Shown: positions 33,196 through 42,280 of the stretch, piece by piece
Numbering within the stretch: the stretch's first letter is position 1
Layout: each line of letters begins with the position of its first letter
DNA from: Campylobacter sp.
GTDB taxonomy: Bacteria; Campylobacterota; Campylobacteria; Campylobacterales; Campylobacteraceae
Assembly (NCBI RefSeq): GCF_019423325.1
Contig: NZ_JAHZBQ010000001.1
Span: 124,001 to 188,000, forward strand
Direction: 5' to 3'
DNA: 64,000 nt
Notes under the pieces: generated by a model
Told to the model about the DNA's origin: nothing
The model's input: the letters and a program-made list of their open reading frames with translations, nothing else
The model's database searches: none
Program-made: the position numbers and the translations under genes

Positions 33196-36155
33196 TGCAA
33201 GCCGAGGTTTACGAATACTTTTTGCAAAACCAAAAAGAGCTTTTGATCTGCGAGGACGAAAAAGAAGCCGCCGCGTGCGAACAGGTGCTTAAATTTATGG
33301 GCTACGCGACCTTTTGCCTGCCAGATTTTAGAGCGAGCTTCGGCGAGGATCTGCGTAGCTACATGGGCGAGTTAGCGGGCATCAGCACCGCTCTTAGCGC
33401 GTTTTACAAAGCAAGCGGCAAAAAAATTTTAATCTCGCCCGTCCGCACGATCCTAAATAAGCTCCCCGCCGCAAGCCATCTGCGCCCGTTAAATATAAAA
33501 TTTGGGGGTGAATTAAACTTAAGTGAGCTGAAAGAGGAAATTTTACGCCTTGGATACGATGTGCGCGACATCGTCGAAAGCATGGGCGAGGTAAGCTTCC
33601 GTGGCGAGATCATCGATGTTTTTTCGGTAGGGAGCGAAAGTGCGGTTAGAATTCTGCTCGACGGCGAGAGGGTTGAGAGTATCAGGCGCTTTGACGTCGC
33701 GACGCAAAAAAGCGAAAAAGATGAACTTGCGCAGACCGAGATAGCGCCGTTTTTGGCAAATTTAAGCGAGGATGAGTTTGAGAGCGTGAGCGAAAAGATA
33801 TCGCGCGCGGATAGCGACGCGCTAGCGCGCGATCTGGGCTCGCTCGGGTTTTGGTTTATCGATGGCTTCGTCGATTACACGGAGGCGTTTGATTGCGTCT
33901 TGCTGCACGAGATCAAAAAGGATGAAATTTTTTCCGAGCGCAATTTGGATTTTTTAGACGCGATCGAGGTACTGCCCGCGGCGCGTAAATTTAAAGACCT
34001 CGCCGTGACGCCGTCGCAGGAATTTTTTGAATTTCACCGCAGCGAGGCTATCACGCTGATCGCGCGAAACGACGCCCTGCTTGCGCCGTTTGATCTTAGC
34101 GGATTTAGCAATATCGAAATTTTACGCGAGGATTTCGTCGTAAATTTAATAAGCGCCGAGCGGATCATCCTTTCGCTAAACAAAGCGGCGCCTAAAAAGC
34201 GCGTGCGAAGATCGAGCCTAGCTCTGGATGAGCTAAACGTGGGCGATTTTGTCGTTCACGAAGATCACGGTATCGCTAAATTTAACGGGCTTGAGCTCAT
34301 CGAGGTGATGGGGCGCAGTAAGGAGTTCGTATCCCTGCTCTACGAGGGCGGCGACAAACTGCTGCTGCCGGTCGAGTATCTAAATAAAATCGATCGCTAC
34401 GTAGCAAGCGGCGGTGCGGTGAGCTTGGATCATCTGGGCAGGGCGAGCTTTTCAAAAATCAAGGAGCGAGTGCGCGAAAAGCTCTTTGCGATCGCTTCAA
34501 AGATCATCGCGCTGGCTGCCAAGCGCGAGCTGGTGCGAGGGCTCGTCATCAAAAACGAAAGTGCGGACTATGCGAAATTTTTAAGCGCAAGCGGTTTTAG
34601 CTACACGAGCGATCAGCAAAAGGCGGTAAGCGCGATTTTGGCGGATCTGCAAAGCGGCAAGGTAATGGACCGCCTACTTAGCGGCGATGTGGGCTTTGGA
34701 AAGACCGAGGTTGCGATGAATGCGATCTTTGCCTGCATCCGAAGTGGGCATTCGGTGCTGTTTTTCGTGCCTACGACGCTGCTTAGCTCGCAGCATTACG
34801 CCACGCTTAGCGAGCGCTTTAGGGAGTTTGAAATCCCCGTTTTCAAGCTCGATCGCTTCAGTAGCGCGAGGCAAAAAAGTGAGATTACAAAGCGCTTGCA
34901 AAACGGCGAGGCGATCGTCGTGGTCGGTACGCACTCGCTTTTAAATTTAAACCCCGCAAATTTAGGGCTCATAATCATCGATGAGGAGCATAAATTCGGC
35001 GTTAAGCAAAAGGAGCGGCTCAAAGAGAAAAGCGCCGCCTCGCACCTGCTTAGTATGTCCGCGACGCCGATACCGCGCAGTCTGAATATGGCGCTAAGCT
35101 CGATCAAAAGCTACTCCACGCTGCTTAGCCCGCCGCAGGACCGCCTGGACGTGCGCACCTTCGTCAAGCAGTGGGACGAAAAGATCATAAAAGAGGCGAT
35201 CTCGCGCGAGCTGCGACGCGGCGGGCAGATTTTTTACGTCCATAACCACATCGCGACGATGCAAAGCGCCAAAAAGAAACTACTTGAAATTTTGCCGAGC
35301 CTTAAAATTCTAATTTTGCACTCAAAGATCGACGCCAAAACGACAGAGGATGAAATTTTAAAATTTGTAGCGGGCGGATACGATCTGCTACTTTGCACCA
35401 GCATCGTAGAAAGCGGCATCCATATGCCGCGCGTAAATACGATCATCGTCGAAAACGCCGATAAATTCGGTATCGCCGATCTGCACCAGCTGCGCGGTCG
35501 CGTCGGGCGCAGCAACAAACAGGGCTTTTGCTATTTTTTGATCGAGGATAAAACCGCTCTTACGCAGGACGCGCTAAAGAGGCTCGTAGCGCTTGAGAGC
35601 AACTCGTTTTTGGGCAGCGGCTCGGTGCTAGCGTATCACGATCTTGAAATTCGCGGCGGCGGAAACCTACTCGGAGAGGCGCAGAGCGGGCATATCGAAG
35701 CGATCGGCTACTCGCTTTATCTAAAGATGCTCGAAGAGGAGATCGGCAAGCTGCTAAGCAGAAAAAGCGCCGCTGCGAGCGTGGAGCTTAAAATTTCGGT
35801 AAACGCCTTTTTAAACTCGGAATTTATCAGAGAGGATCGCCTGCGCTTGGATCTTTACAGGCGGCTTAGCAAGTGCGCAGAGGCGAGCGAAGTGCTTGAA
35901 ATTTTCGGCGAGATCGAGGATCGCTTCGGGCGCGCGGATGTCTACACCAAGCAATTCATCGACGTGATGATGATCAAGGTTTTGGCCACGAAGCTTGGCT
36001 TGCGCGTGATTTCGAGCATGGATGAAAATATCTTGATCACCCTTGCAAACGGCGATAAGGTGCGATTAAAGGCGCAGACGCGCGATGATGACGACGTGAT
36101 AAGCGAAATTTTAATCTATCTGCGAAGGGAGCTAAAAAATGCGAACTTGCGATGA
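33195..36155 (+). CDS. mfd: transcription-repair coupling factor Mfd
   Basis: Removes RNA polymerase stalled at lesions and recruits UvrA. 986 residues, shorter than the ~1150 of E. coli but normal for epsilonproteobacteria. UvrB-like N-terminal part, CarD-like RNA polymerase interaction domain (LNVGDFVVHEDHGIAKF, about 348-364), superfamily 2 helicase with Walker A GDVGFGKTE (about 496-504) and DEEH box, TRG-type motif region (HQLRGRVGRSNKQG, about 758-771) and C-terminal TRCF domain. The ATG overlaps the TAA of the peptidase gene by one base. Confidence 0.93.
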   Translation: MQAEVYEYFLQNQKELLICEDEKEAAACEQVLKFMGYATFCLPDFRASFGEDLRSYMGELAGISTALSAFYKASGKKILISPVRTILNKLPAASHLRPLNIKFGGELNLSELKEEILRLGYDVRDIVESMGEVSFRGEIIDVFSVGSESAVRILLDGERVESIRRFDVATQKSEKDELAQTEIAPFLANLSEDEFESVSEKISRADSDALARDLGSLGFWFIDGFVDYTEAFDCVLLHEIKKDEIFSERNLDFLDAIEVLPAARKFKDLAVTPSQEFFEFHRSEAITLIARNDALLAPFDLSGFSNIEILREDFVVNLISAERIILSLNKAAPKKRVRRSSLALDELNVGDFVVHEDHGIAKFNGLELIEVMGRSKEFVSLLYEGGDKLLLPVEYLNKIDRYVASGGAVSLDHLGRASFSKIKERVREKLFAIASKIIALAAKRELVRGLVIKNESADYAKFLSASGFSYTSDQQKAVSAILADLQSGKVMDRLLSGDVGFGKTEVAMNAIFACIRSGHSVLFFVPTTLLSSQHYATLSERFREFEIPVFKLDRFSSARQKSEITKRLQNGEAIVVVGTHSLLNLNPANLGLIIIDEEHKFGVKQKERLKEKSAASHLLSMSATPIPRSLNMALSSIKSYSTLLSPPQDRLDVRTFVKQWDEKIIKEAISRELRRGGQIFYVHNHIATMQSAKKKLLEILPSLKILILHSKIDAKTTEDEILKFVAGGYDLLLCTSIVESGIHMPRVNTIIVENADKFGIADLHQLRGRVGRSNKQGFCYFLIEDKTALTQDALKRLVALESNSFLGSGSVLAYHDLEIRGGGNLLGEAQSGHIEAIGYSLYLKMLEEEIGKLLSRKSAAASVELKISVNAFLNSEFIREDRLRLDLYRRLSKCAEASEVLEIFGEIEDRFGRADVYTKQFIDVMMIKVLATKLGLRVISSMDENILITLANGDKVRLKAQTRDDDDVISEILIYLRRELKNANLR

Positions 36156-37119
36156 GAATATCAAAAAAAGCGCGAGCAAAAGCAGAAGCGAAGAGTTAAA
36201 TTTAGATGCGGCGAGCGGTTTAAATTTAGCGCCGCAAGCCGTCCTAAAAAGCGCCCAGAGCAGCGCCAGCGAGCAAATTTACTTTAGCGATTTTAGCGCG
36301 ATTGATTGGCGTGCGGTGCAGGTCGCCGCTTTTCGCGCAAATAAAAAGGCGCTAAAGATCGTCCGTGATATCGATTTCACGGGTATTGACGCGCTTGTGG
36401 GGCTAGAGAGCCAAAAATCGGCTCTTATAAAAAATACGGACGCCTTCCTGCGCGGCTGCAGCGCCAACCACGCGCTGTTGTGGGGCGAGAGCGGCTGCGG
36501 CAAATCAAGCCTTGCGAAGGCGGTTTTTTCCAAATTTATCCCGCAAGGCCTTAAGATCATCGATATCGGCAGGGACGACCTGGGCTATCTGGTGGATATA
36601 ATCGACGCGATCCGCGAAACGAACTTTAAATTTATCATCTTTTGCGACGATTTGAGCTTCGAACTCGGCGAGAGCGGCTACAAGCACCTAAAGCCTCTGC
36701 TAGAGGGCTCGCTGGAGCGCGCGCCGCGCAATGTGCTGATGTATGCGACGTCCAATCGCCGCCACATCGTAGGCGAATGCGCAAGCGATAGCGACGCCGC
36801 GCAGATAAGCCGCGGCGAGCTGCACCTAAGCGACGCGGCGAACGAGCGAATCAGCCTGAGCGAGCGCTTCGGGCTGCAGCTAAGCTTTTACGGTGGGAGC
36901 ATGCGGGAGTATTTAGGGATCGTAGATGCCTATTTTGCGGCTGCGCAAGGCATGAGTGCGGCGGAATTTCGCTTGAGCTTTGTTGCAAATTTAGATGCGC
37001 TGCACGCAAAGGCGAGGGAGTTTGCGATGCTTCGCGCAAGCCGCAGCGGCCGCGCGGCAAAGCAGTTTTTCTTGAACTTTAGTGAGGAATTTTTTGCAAA
37101 TTTAAAAGGCGGCAGATGA
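36139..37119 (+). CDS. DUF815 P-loop ATPase
   Basis: 326 residues with Walker A WGESGCGKSS (about 116-125), Walker B-like FIIFCDDLSFE and sensor-type residues of the AAA fold; this is the DUF815 family, of unknown role, often next to mfd in Campylobacter. The first 45 residues (SKSRSEELNLDAASGLNLAP) are low-complexity and carry two TTAAATTTAG motifs, a small version of the inserts in trmB and folC. Overlaps mfd by 17 bases and is followed by a coupled 41-codon ORF. Confidence 0.8.
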   Translation: MRTCDENIKKSASKSRSEELNLDAASGLNLAPQAVLKSAQSSASEQIYFSDFSAIDWRAVQVAAFRANKKALKIVRDIDFTGIDALVGLESQKSALIKNTDAFLRGCSANHALLWGESGCGKSSLAKAVFSKFIPQGLKIIDIGRDDLGYLVDIIDAIRETNFKFIIFCDDLSFELGESGYKHLKPLLEGSLERAPRNVLMYATSNRRHIVGECASDSDAAQISRGELHLSDAANERISLSERFGLQLSFYGGSMREYLGIVDAYFAAAQGMSAAEFRLSFVANLDALHAKAREFAMLRASRSGRAAKQFFLNFSEEFFANLKGGR

Positions 37120-37241
37120 ATACGGCGCGCGGATTTAAATTTGGCGTAAATTTTATCACCGTGCTAGAGCGTACACGAAAAATCGCCGCTACTGCGCAAA
37201 ATTTTATAAAAGGCGCCAGAAATTTCGGAGGCGCGAAATGA
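37116..37241 (+). CDS. 41-residue ORF coupled at both ends
   Basis: ATG at 37116 overlaps the TGA of the DUF815 gene (ATGA), and its own TGA overlaps the ATG of the glycosylase gene (ATGA at 37238). The peptide is basic, with helices suggested around VLERTRKIAATAQNFIKGAR. It is unlike any family I know. It has no strong ribosome site of its own and would depend on termination-reinitiation. Its DNA holds several AAATTT motifs, so it may be only an open frame in repetitive spacer. Confidence 0.3.
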   Translation: MNTARGFKFGVNFITVLERTRKIAATAQNFIKGARNFGGAK

Positions 37242-37936
37242 GCGCGACCGAGCTTTTTATCGCGCTTTTTCGCGCCGTGAAAATTAAGGATTTTCGCTGG
37301 TGGCCAGGGTTTGGAAGCTTTGAGGTGGTCGTGGGGGCGATTTTGATCCAAAATACGGCGTGGCACAATGCTGACGCGGCGTTGCAAAACCTGCGTAGCA
37401 AGGGGCTTTTGGGCTTAGATGGGATCGCCGGGCTAGATGAAGCGGAGCTTGCGAAGATCATTAAAGTGAGCGGATTTTATAACCAAAAAGCGAGACGCCT
37501 AAACTCGCTTTGCAAAGCGATAATCACGGATTTTGGGGATTTTGAGAGCTTCAAAGCGAGCGTTAGCCGCGAGTGGCTGTTAGCGCGCAAGGGGATCGGC
37601 GCGGAGAGCTGCGATGCGATCTTGTGCTATGCGTGCGAGCGCGCGGTGATGGTCGCAGACAGCTATTCGGCGCGGCTGCTCGGGGCTTTGGGCTATGAGT
37701 TTGAAAGTTACGACGAGCTTAGCGCGTGGCTAGGCGAACTGGAATTTGAGCGGATCTATGAGTTTGTAAATTCCGCTAACTCTCCCTGCGATGCGGTGGC
37801 AAAAACAGAGAAGCTGGAGAACGAAAACGACGCGTATGCGTTATTTCATGGGCTTATAGTGGAATTTTGCAAAGCGCATTTGAAAGGTAAAATTTTCGAC
37901 GAGAGCGCGAAAATAATTTTAAATGATTTGAGGTAG
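37238..37936 (+). CDS. endonuclease III-like DNA glycosylase (MagIII type)
   Basis: 232 residues of the HhH-GPD superfamily: WWPGFGSFEVVVGAILIQNTAW at the N-terminal part, helix-hairpin-helix LLARKGIGAESCDAILCYA (about 112-130) and the catalytic Asp in VADSYSARL. The C-terminal Cys cluster for an iron-sulphur centre, present in Nth and MutY, is missing. This matches MagIII, the Helicobacter/Campylobacter 3-methyladenine glycosylase. GGAGG lies upstream of the ATG. It is the last GC-rich gene before the AT-rich polysaccharide locus. Confidence 0.8.
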   Translation: MSATELFIALFRAVKIKDFRWWPGFGSFEVVVGAILIQNTAWHNADAALQNLRSKGLLGLDGIAGLDEAELAKIIKVSGFYNQKARRLNSLCKAIITDFGDFESFKASVSREWLLARKGIGAESCDAILCYACERAVMVADSYSARLLGALGYEFESYDELSAWLGELEFERIYEFVNSANSPCDAVAKTEKLENENDAYALFHGLIVEFCKAHLKGKIFDESAKIILNDLR

Positions 37937-37938
37937 AT

Positions 37939-39996
37939 ATGTTTAACACTAAAATTTTAGAAAATTTAATGGTTGCTTTTTGCTTTTGTATAACGCTTGC
38001 ATTACATTTACTGATATTTAACCATTATTTCTCACTCCAAGAAGGCTGGTGGGAAACCTATGCTTATTTAGTAAATAAAGGAGAAGTGATCAATAAAGAT
38101 TTTTATCTAGCATGGACTCCGTTATTTGTTTATATAAATGCCTTTTATCAAAAAATATTCGGGATAAATTTCTTTGCTTTTGCCTGCATCGGTGTAGTGG
38201 CCGCAATGATACAGGTGATCTTGCTTTATGCTGTTTTGAGGGAGTTTTTTTCTAGGGTAAGCAGCGCTGTAGCAGCAATTTTTGCGAGCTTACTATGGAT
38301 CGTTGGCGGGTCGTATATTGCCAAAGACTATCATACCTACGTCTTCATCATAGAATTTTCTACTCTATTATTTCTAGTAAGATCCATAAAGAACGAGAAT
38401 TCTAAAAAAGGCATCATATATCAAATACTTGGAATCTTATTTCTAGTCCTACTTTTTTTCATAAAGCAAAATGTGGGATTGGTTCTTTTTGCAAGTCTTT
38501 TTGTATCTTATGCTTTTATATCTAGTAGCGTAAAAGATTATTTTAAAAGAATAGGATTTTTACTACTCTTTACTATTATATTCTTTGCATCCATAAATTT
38601 CATCATGCCTTTTGATCCTTCATCAATAACAGATAATGATTCAAAAGGAAGTCTATGGACGATAGCGACGAGGTTTTGGACAAATAATGTAAATTTTGAG
38701 ACTTTATTAAATGGATTTTATATCTTTTGTATCATTCTAATCCTTTTTTACCTTAGAAACTATATAAAGGATTTTTATACAAAAATTTTATTAAAAATTA
38801 TATCTGTTACTACCAAAGAATTTCGCATATTTATTCTTATTTTAATTTATATATTTCTAATTTATGGCTTTATTTATATTATGAATAACTTTGGAATTTC
38901 AATGTATCGTTTTATATCAGCCGCAATAGGTCTAATTCTCTTTCTTATGTATGCTTTTTTTATAAAAAATAATCGATTCTACAATTCACAAAAATATGTA
39001 TTTATAACTTTATCGATGACGGCTATTTCGTACGCAGGGACCTTTGCAGATTTATTTACGGCTAATTCAAATATGATTTGCATAGCTTTTTTATGTGCTT
39101 TTATAATAAATTATACAAGAATTAAACATATCAAAAATATATTAGTGTGTATTTTATTGATTTCTATATATTTTAATATCGAATCTGTTTTATATACACC
39201 ATATCAATGGAATTACAATTATCAAACTAATGTATTTAATGCTAGAACTCAAAGTACTTATCCGCAACTTAAAGGCATCTATATGGATGAAAGGACTGCA
39301 AATATTTATAATTATTTTATGATTTATGTTAATGAAAAATCAAAATCCAAAGATGATTTCTACTTTTTTAATTTGCCTATAATGTATTTATTAAATAATA
39401 AAATTCCACCATATAAGCTAGTAACACATTGGTTTGATGTATCATCATCTAAAGCCATAGAAGAGGAGTATAATGAATTTATAAAATCACCTACGCGAAA
39501 CATTGTAATGTATCAATACCAAACTTACTTTTCTTTGACACACAAACGTTTTCAAGGTAAAAGTTCTTTTAAACAGGCTGATTTTTATGAAATAATGAAC
39601 AAATGGGTAAAAGAAGGAAAGTATAAATTTATAGGATCTATTATAGTACCGTATGACGACGCCTCTTTGGAAGAAGAGAAAAATCATATACTTAAGAATT
39701 TATTAATTATACTTCAGAATGATAAATTTTTTGGTATGAGTCGCGATGAGTTTACGAGCTGGCTTAAAGACAACGGTATAACACTTACATATGTTAAGCA
39801 TGAAGAAGTAAAAACTGATGATCAAAATTCTAAACAGCTAGATGAGAATAAGCAAGATTTGATGCAAAATGGTGATATATTGCAAATGGACGGAAGTGTA
39901 GCTGATTTAAGTAGGATATTTCCGCAATTAGGAGTGGCACCCATTGAATCTACTTTTTTTAATACGATAAATATTTATGAAAGACAAGAAGATTAA
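37939..39996 (+). CDS. GT-C-like polytopic membrane protein, copy A
   Basis: 685 residues, about 11-12 hydrophobic helices in the first 430, then a soluble C-terminal domain. The first external loop (VNKGEVINKDFYLAWTPLFVY) resembles the GxxxYrDfxxxxxPl loop of GT39/GT83-type transferases that use polyprenyl-phosphate sugars, so a sugar transfer in the periplasm is plausible; a Wzy role is an alternative. Residues about 30-247 are identical to those of the next gene because of a perfect DNA repeat, while the rest is clearly homologous but diverged (for instance MYLLNNKIPPYKL in both). Very AT-rich, beginning two bases after the TAG of the glycosylase gene. Confidence 0.65.
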   Translation: MFNTKILENLMVAFCFCITLALHLLIFNHYFSLQEGWWETYAYLVNKGEVINKDFYLAWTPLFVYINAFYQKIFGINFFAFACIGVVAAMIQVILLYAVLREFFSRVSSAVAAIFASLLWIVGGSYIAKDYHTYVFIIEFSTLLFLVRSIKNENSKKGIIYQILGILFLVLLFFIKQNVGLVLFASLFVSYAFISSSVKDYFKRIGFLLLFTIIFFASINFIMPFDPSSITDNDSKGSLWTIATRFWTNNVNFETLLNGFYIFCIILILFYLRNYIKDFYTKILLKIISVTTKEFRIFILILIYIFLIYGFIYIMNNFGISMYRFISAAIGLILFLMYAFFIKNNRFYNSQKYVFITLSMTAISYAGTFADLFTANSNMICIAFLCAFIINYTRIKHIKNILVCILLISIYFNIESVLYTPYQWNYNYQTNVFNARTQSTYPQLKGIYMDERTANIYNYFMIYVNEKSKSKDDFYFFNLPIMYLLNNKIPPYKLVTHWFDVSSSKAIEEEYNEFIKSPTRNIVMYQYQTYFSLTHKRFQGKSSFKQADFYEIMNKWVKEGKYKFIGSIIVPYDDASLEEEKNHILKNLLIILQNDKFFGMSRDEFTSWLKDNGITLTYVKHEEVKTDDQNSKQLDENKQDLMQNGDILQMDGSVADLSRIFPQLGVAPIESTFFNTINIYERQED
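38029..38676 (+). repeat. perfect ~648-bp direct repeat, copy A
   Basis: Compared by eye line by line with 40086-40733 (offset 2057) I find no difference; identity ends sharply on both sides (T/C at 38028, T/A at 38677). Both copies lie in the same position of two paralogous genes. Confidence 0.85.
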
Positions 39997-39998
39997 CT

Positions 39999-42032
39999 AT
40001 GAATGATATACGTTTAGAAAAATTTATAACAGCTTTATCTCTTATAGCAGTTTTAATCCTACATATCCTCATCTTTAACCATTACTTCTCACTCCAAGAA
40101 GGCTGGTGGGAAACCTATGCTTATTTAGTAAATAAAGGAGAAGTGATCAATAAAGATTTTTATCTAGCATGGACTCCGTTATTTGTTTATATAAATGCCT
40201 TTTATCAAAAAATATTCGGGATAAATTTCTTTGCTTTTGCCTGCATCGGTGTAGTGGCCGCAATGATACAGGTGATCTTGCTTTATGCTGTTTTGAGGGA
40301 GTTTTTTTCTAGGGTAAGCAGCGCTGTAGCAGCAATTTTTGCGAGCTTACTATGGATCGTTGGCGGGTCGTATATTGCCAAAGACTATCATACCTACGTC
40401 TTCATCATAGAATTTTCTACTCTATTATTTCTAGTAAGATCCATAAAGAACGAGAATTCTAAAAAAGGCATCATATATCAAATACTTGGAATCTTATTTC
40501 TAGTCCTACTTTTTTTCATAAAGCAAAATGTGGGATTGGTTCTTTTTGCAAGTCTTTTTGTATCTTATGCTTTTATATCTAGTAGCGTAAAAGATTATTT
40601 TAAAAGAATAGGATTTTTACTACTCTTTACTATTATATTCTTTGCATCCATAAATTTCATCATGCCTTTTGATCCTTCATCAATAACAGATAATGATTCA
40701 AAAGGAAGTCTATGGACGATAGCGACGAGGTTTATTTTTGAGCCATTATTATTTAAGAATTTAATTGTGGCATTTACTATATTTATTTTTATACTAGTAT
40801 TAAAAAGATACTTTGATTGTATTTGTTGTATATATGATAAAACTATGATGAAAATAATGCATGATGTTGCTAGTCCTATAAGATTCGCAATGGTAGGTGC
40901 AATTTTTATAGTGCTTGGATATTTTATAATTCATTTTACTAGCAAGCATATCTATATTGGCTTTTCTATATCTATAATACTATTTATAATTACCATGGTA
41001 TTTATTATTAAAAATGCTAAAATTTATAAATCTAAAGAATATAAATTTATGACGCTAGCCATTACGGCCATAGTATATAGTGGTACCTTAACTTCGTATG
41101 CGCTAGACATGAATACTATATTGCTTTGCCTGAGCTTTGCCTTTGCATATATATTAAATCAAAATTTAAGAAATTTTGTAAGGGCGATATTTTTATTCTG
41201 GATGCTTTTTATAATGGCTTTAATATTTTATAGTAAGCTATTAAATCCATATAATTGGTTAGAGAATTATCAACCAAGTATATTTCGGGCAGATAGTGAG
41301 GCTTCTTATCCACAATTAAAGGGTATAAAAATGGATAAGAAAATTTCTGAAATTTTAGATTTTTTTCATGAATATGTTGGTAAAAAATCCAACTCTGATA
41401 AAGATTTTTACTTTTTTAACTTTCCTATAATGTATCTATTAAACAATAAAATTCCACCATATAAATTGATGACGCAGTGGTTTGATGTAGTGCCTACAAA
41501 GCTGGCAAATAAAGAATACGAAGATTTTATAAATAATCCGAGCGATAACGTGGTATTGTATCAATATTCTGCTTTGGCATTTGAGGTTCACAAGAGATTT
41601 TTACAAAAAGATCATTTTATGCAAGAAGAATTTCATAAAACTATGAATGAGTGGGTTAAAGAGGGTAAATATAAATTTATTAGATCTTTTGTAGTGCCCA
41701 GTTATTTAGAATATGCTCCAAAGTATAAAAATGGAGCTATCAAAATGGAAGTAATAATACAAAATAGTGCTTTGATCGGTGAAAATTATAAAAAATTAAA
41801 AACTTGGCTTGATGCGAATGGAATAATTTTAGAGAATGTAAAACGAGATGGTGCAAATATATATAGCAGCGATGATTTGGATGATGTATCGCAAAGTATA
41901 AGTATGGGTGATGTTGTTGTTATTGAGGGGCCGATAAAGTATGTTTTTGCCATCTTTCCTCAGATAGGAGTTATGCCGATCGATAGATCAGGGAGTCTAA
42001 ATTCGATAAATATATATGAAAGGGTCAAATAG
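39999..42032 (+). CDS. GT-C-like polytopic membrane protein, copy B
   Basis: 677 residues and the same plan as the preceding gene: about a dozen helices, then a soluble C-terminal domain with KDFYFFNFPIMYLLNN and PQIGVMPI motifs shared by both. The N-terminal 25 residues and everything after about residue 245 differ between the copies, the part between is identical at the DNA level. The encoded enzymes may differ in acceptor or donor choice through their C-terminal domains. It starts two bases after copy A stops and shares one base with the next gene. Confidence 0.65.
   Translation: MNDIRLEKFITALSLIAVLILHILIFNHYFSLQEGWWETYAYLVNKGEVINKDFYLAWTPLFVYINAFYQKIFGINFFAFACIGVVAAMIQVILLYAVLREFFSRVSSAVAAIFASLLWIVGGSYIAKDYHTYVFIIEFSTLLFLVRSIKNENSKKGIIYQILGILFLVLLFFIKQNVGLVLFASLFVSYAFISSSVKDYFKRIGFLLLFTIIFFASINFIMPFDPSSITDNDSKGSLWTIATRFIFEPLLFKNLIVAFTIFIFILVLKRYFDCICCIYDKTMMKIMHDVASPIRFAMVGAIFIVLGYFIIHFTSKHIYIGFSISIILFIITMVFIIKNAKIYKSKEYKFMTLAITAIVYSGTLTSYALDMNTILLCLSFAFAYILNQNLRNFVRAIFLFWMLFIMALIFYSKLLNPYNWLENYQPSIFRADSEASYPQLKGIKMDKKISEILDFFHEYVGKKSNSDKDFYFFNFPIMYLLNNKIPPYKLMTQWFDVVPTKLANKEYEDFINNPSDNVVLYQYSALAFEVHKRFLQKDHFMQEEFHKTMNEWVKEGKYKFIRSFVVPSYLEYAPKYKNGAIKMEVIIQNSALIGENYKKLKTWLDANGIILENVKRDGANIYSSDDLDDVSQSISMGDVVVIEGPIKYVFAIFPQIGVMPIDRSGSLNSINIYERVK
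40086..40733 (+). repeat. perfect ~648-bp direct repeat, copy B
   Basis: Second copy of 38029-38676. Recombination between the two would delete 2057 bases and leave one intact hybrid gene with the copy A start and the copy B end. Confidence 0.85.
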
Positions 42033-42280
42033 TGAAGAGAATTACTTTAATAAAAATATTCGTCTATTATATTTTAATAAATGCTCTAATTTATTTATTT
42101 CTCTTTCCGGCAGAGAAATTTAGTAGCCACAAGTATGCTTATAATGACTATGGTTTATCGTTTTTAGCAAAAAGCAATAATGTTTTATTTTTTTATATAT
42201 TTTATATATTTATTACATCGATAGTATTTACTATTCTGCTTTGGTTCATAAGATATAAATCTGGAGGAAGTGATGAATAA
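42032..42280 (+). CDS. small two-helix membrane protein in the polysaccharide locus
   Basis: 82 residues from a GTG that shares its last stop base with copy B. Helices at about 5-24 and 50-73 flank a loop with SSHKYAYNDYGLSF. No family recognised. It overlaps the next gene by eight bases. Its small size and place between large membrane proteins suggest an accessory subunit; this is inference only. Confidence 0.5.
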   Translation: MKRITLIKIFVYYILINALIYLFLFPAEKFSSHKYAYNDYGLSFLAKSNNVLFFYIFYIFITSIVFTILLWFIRYKSGGSDE

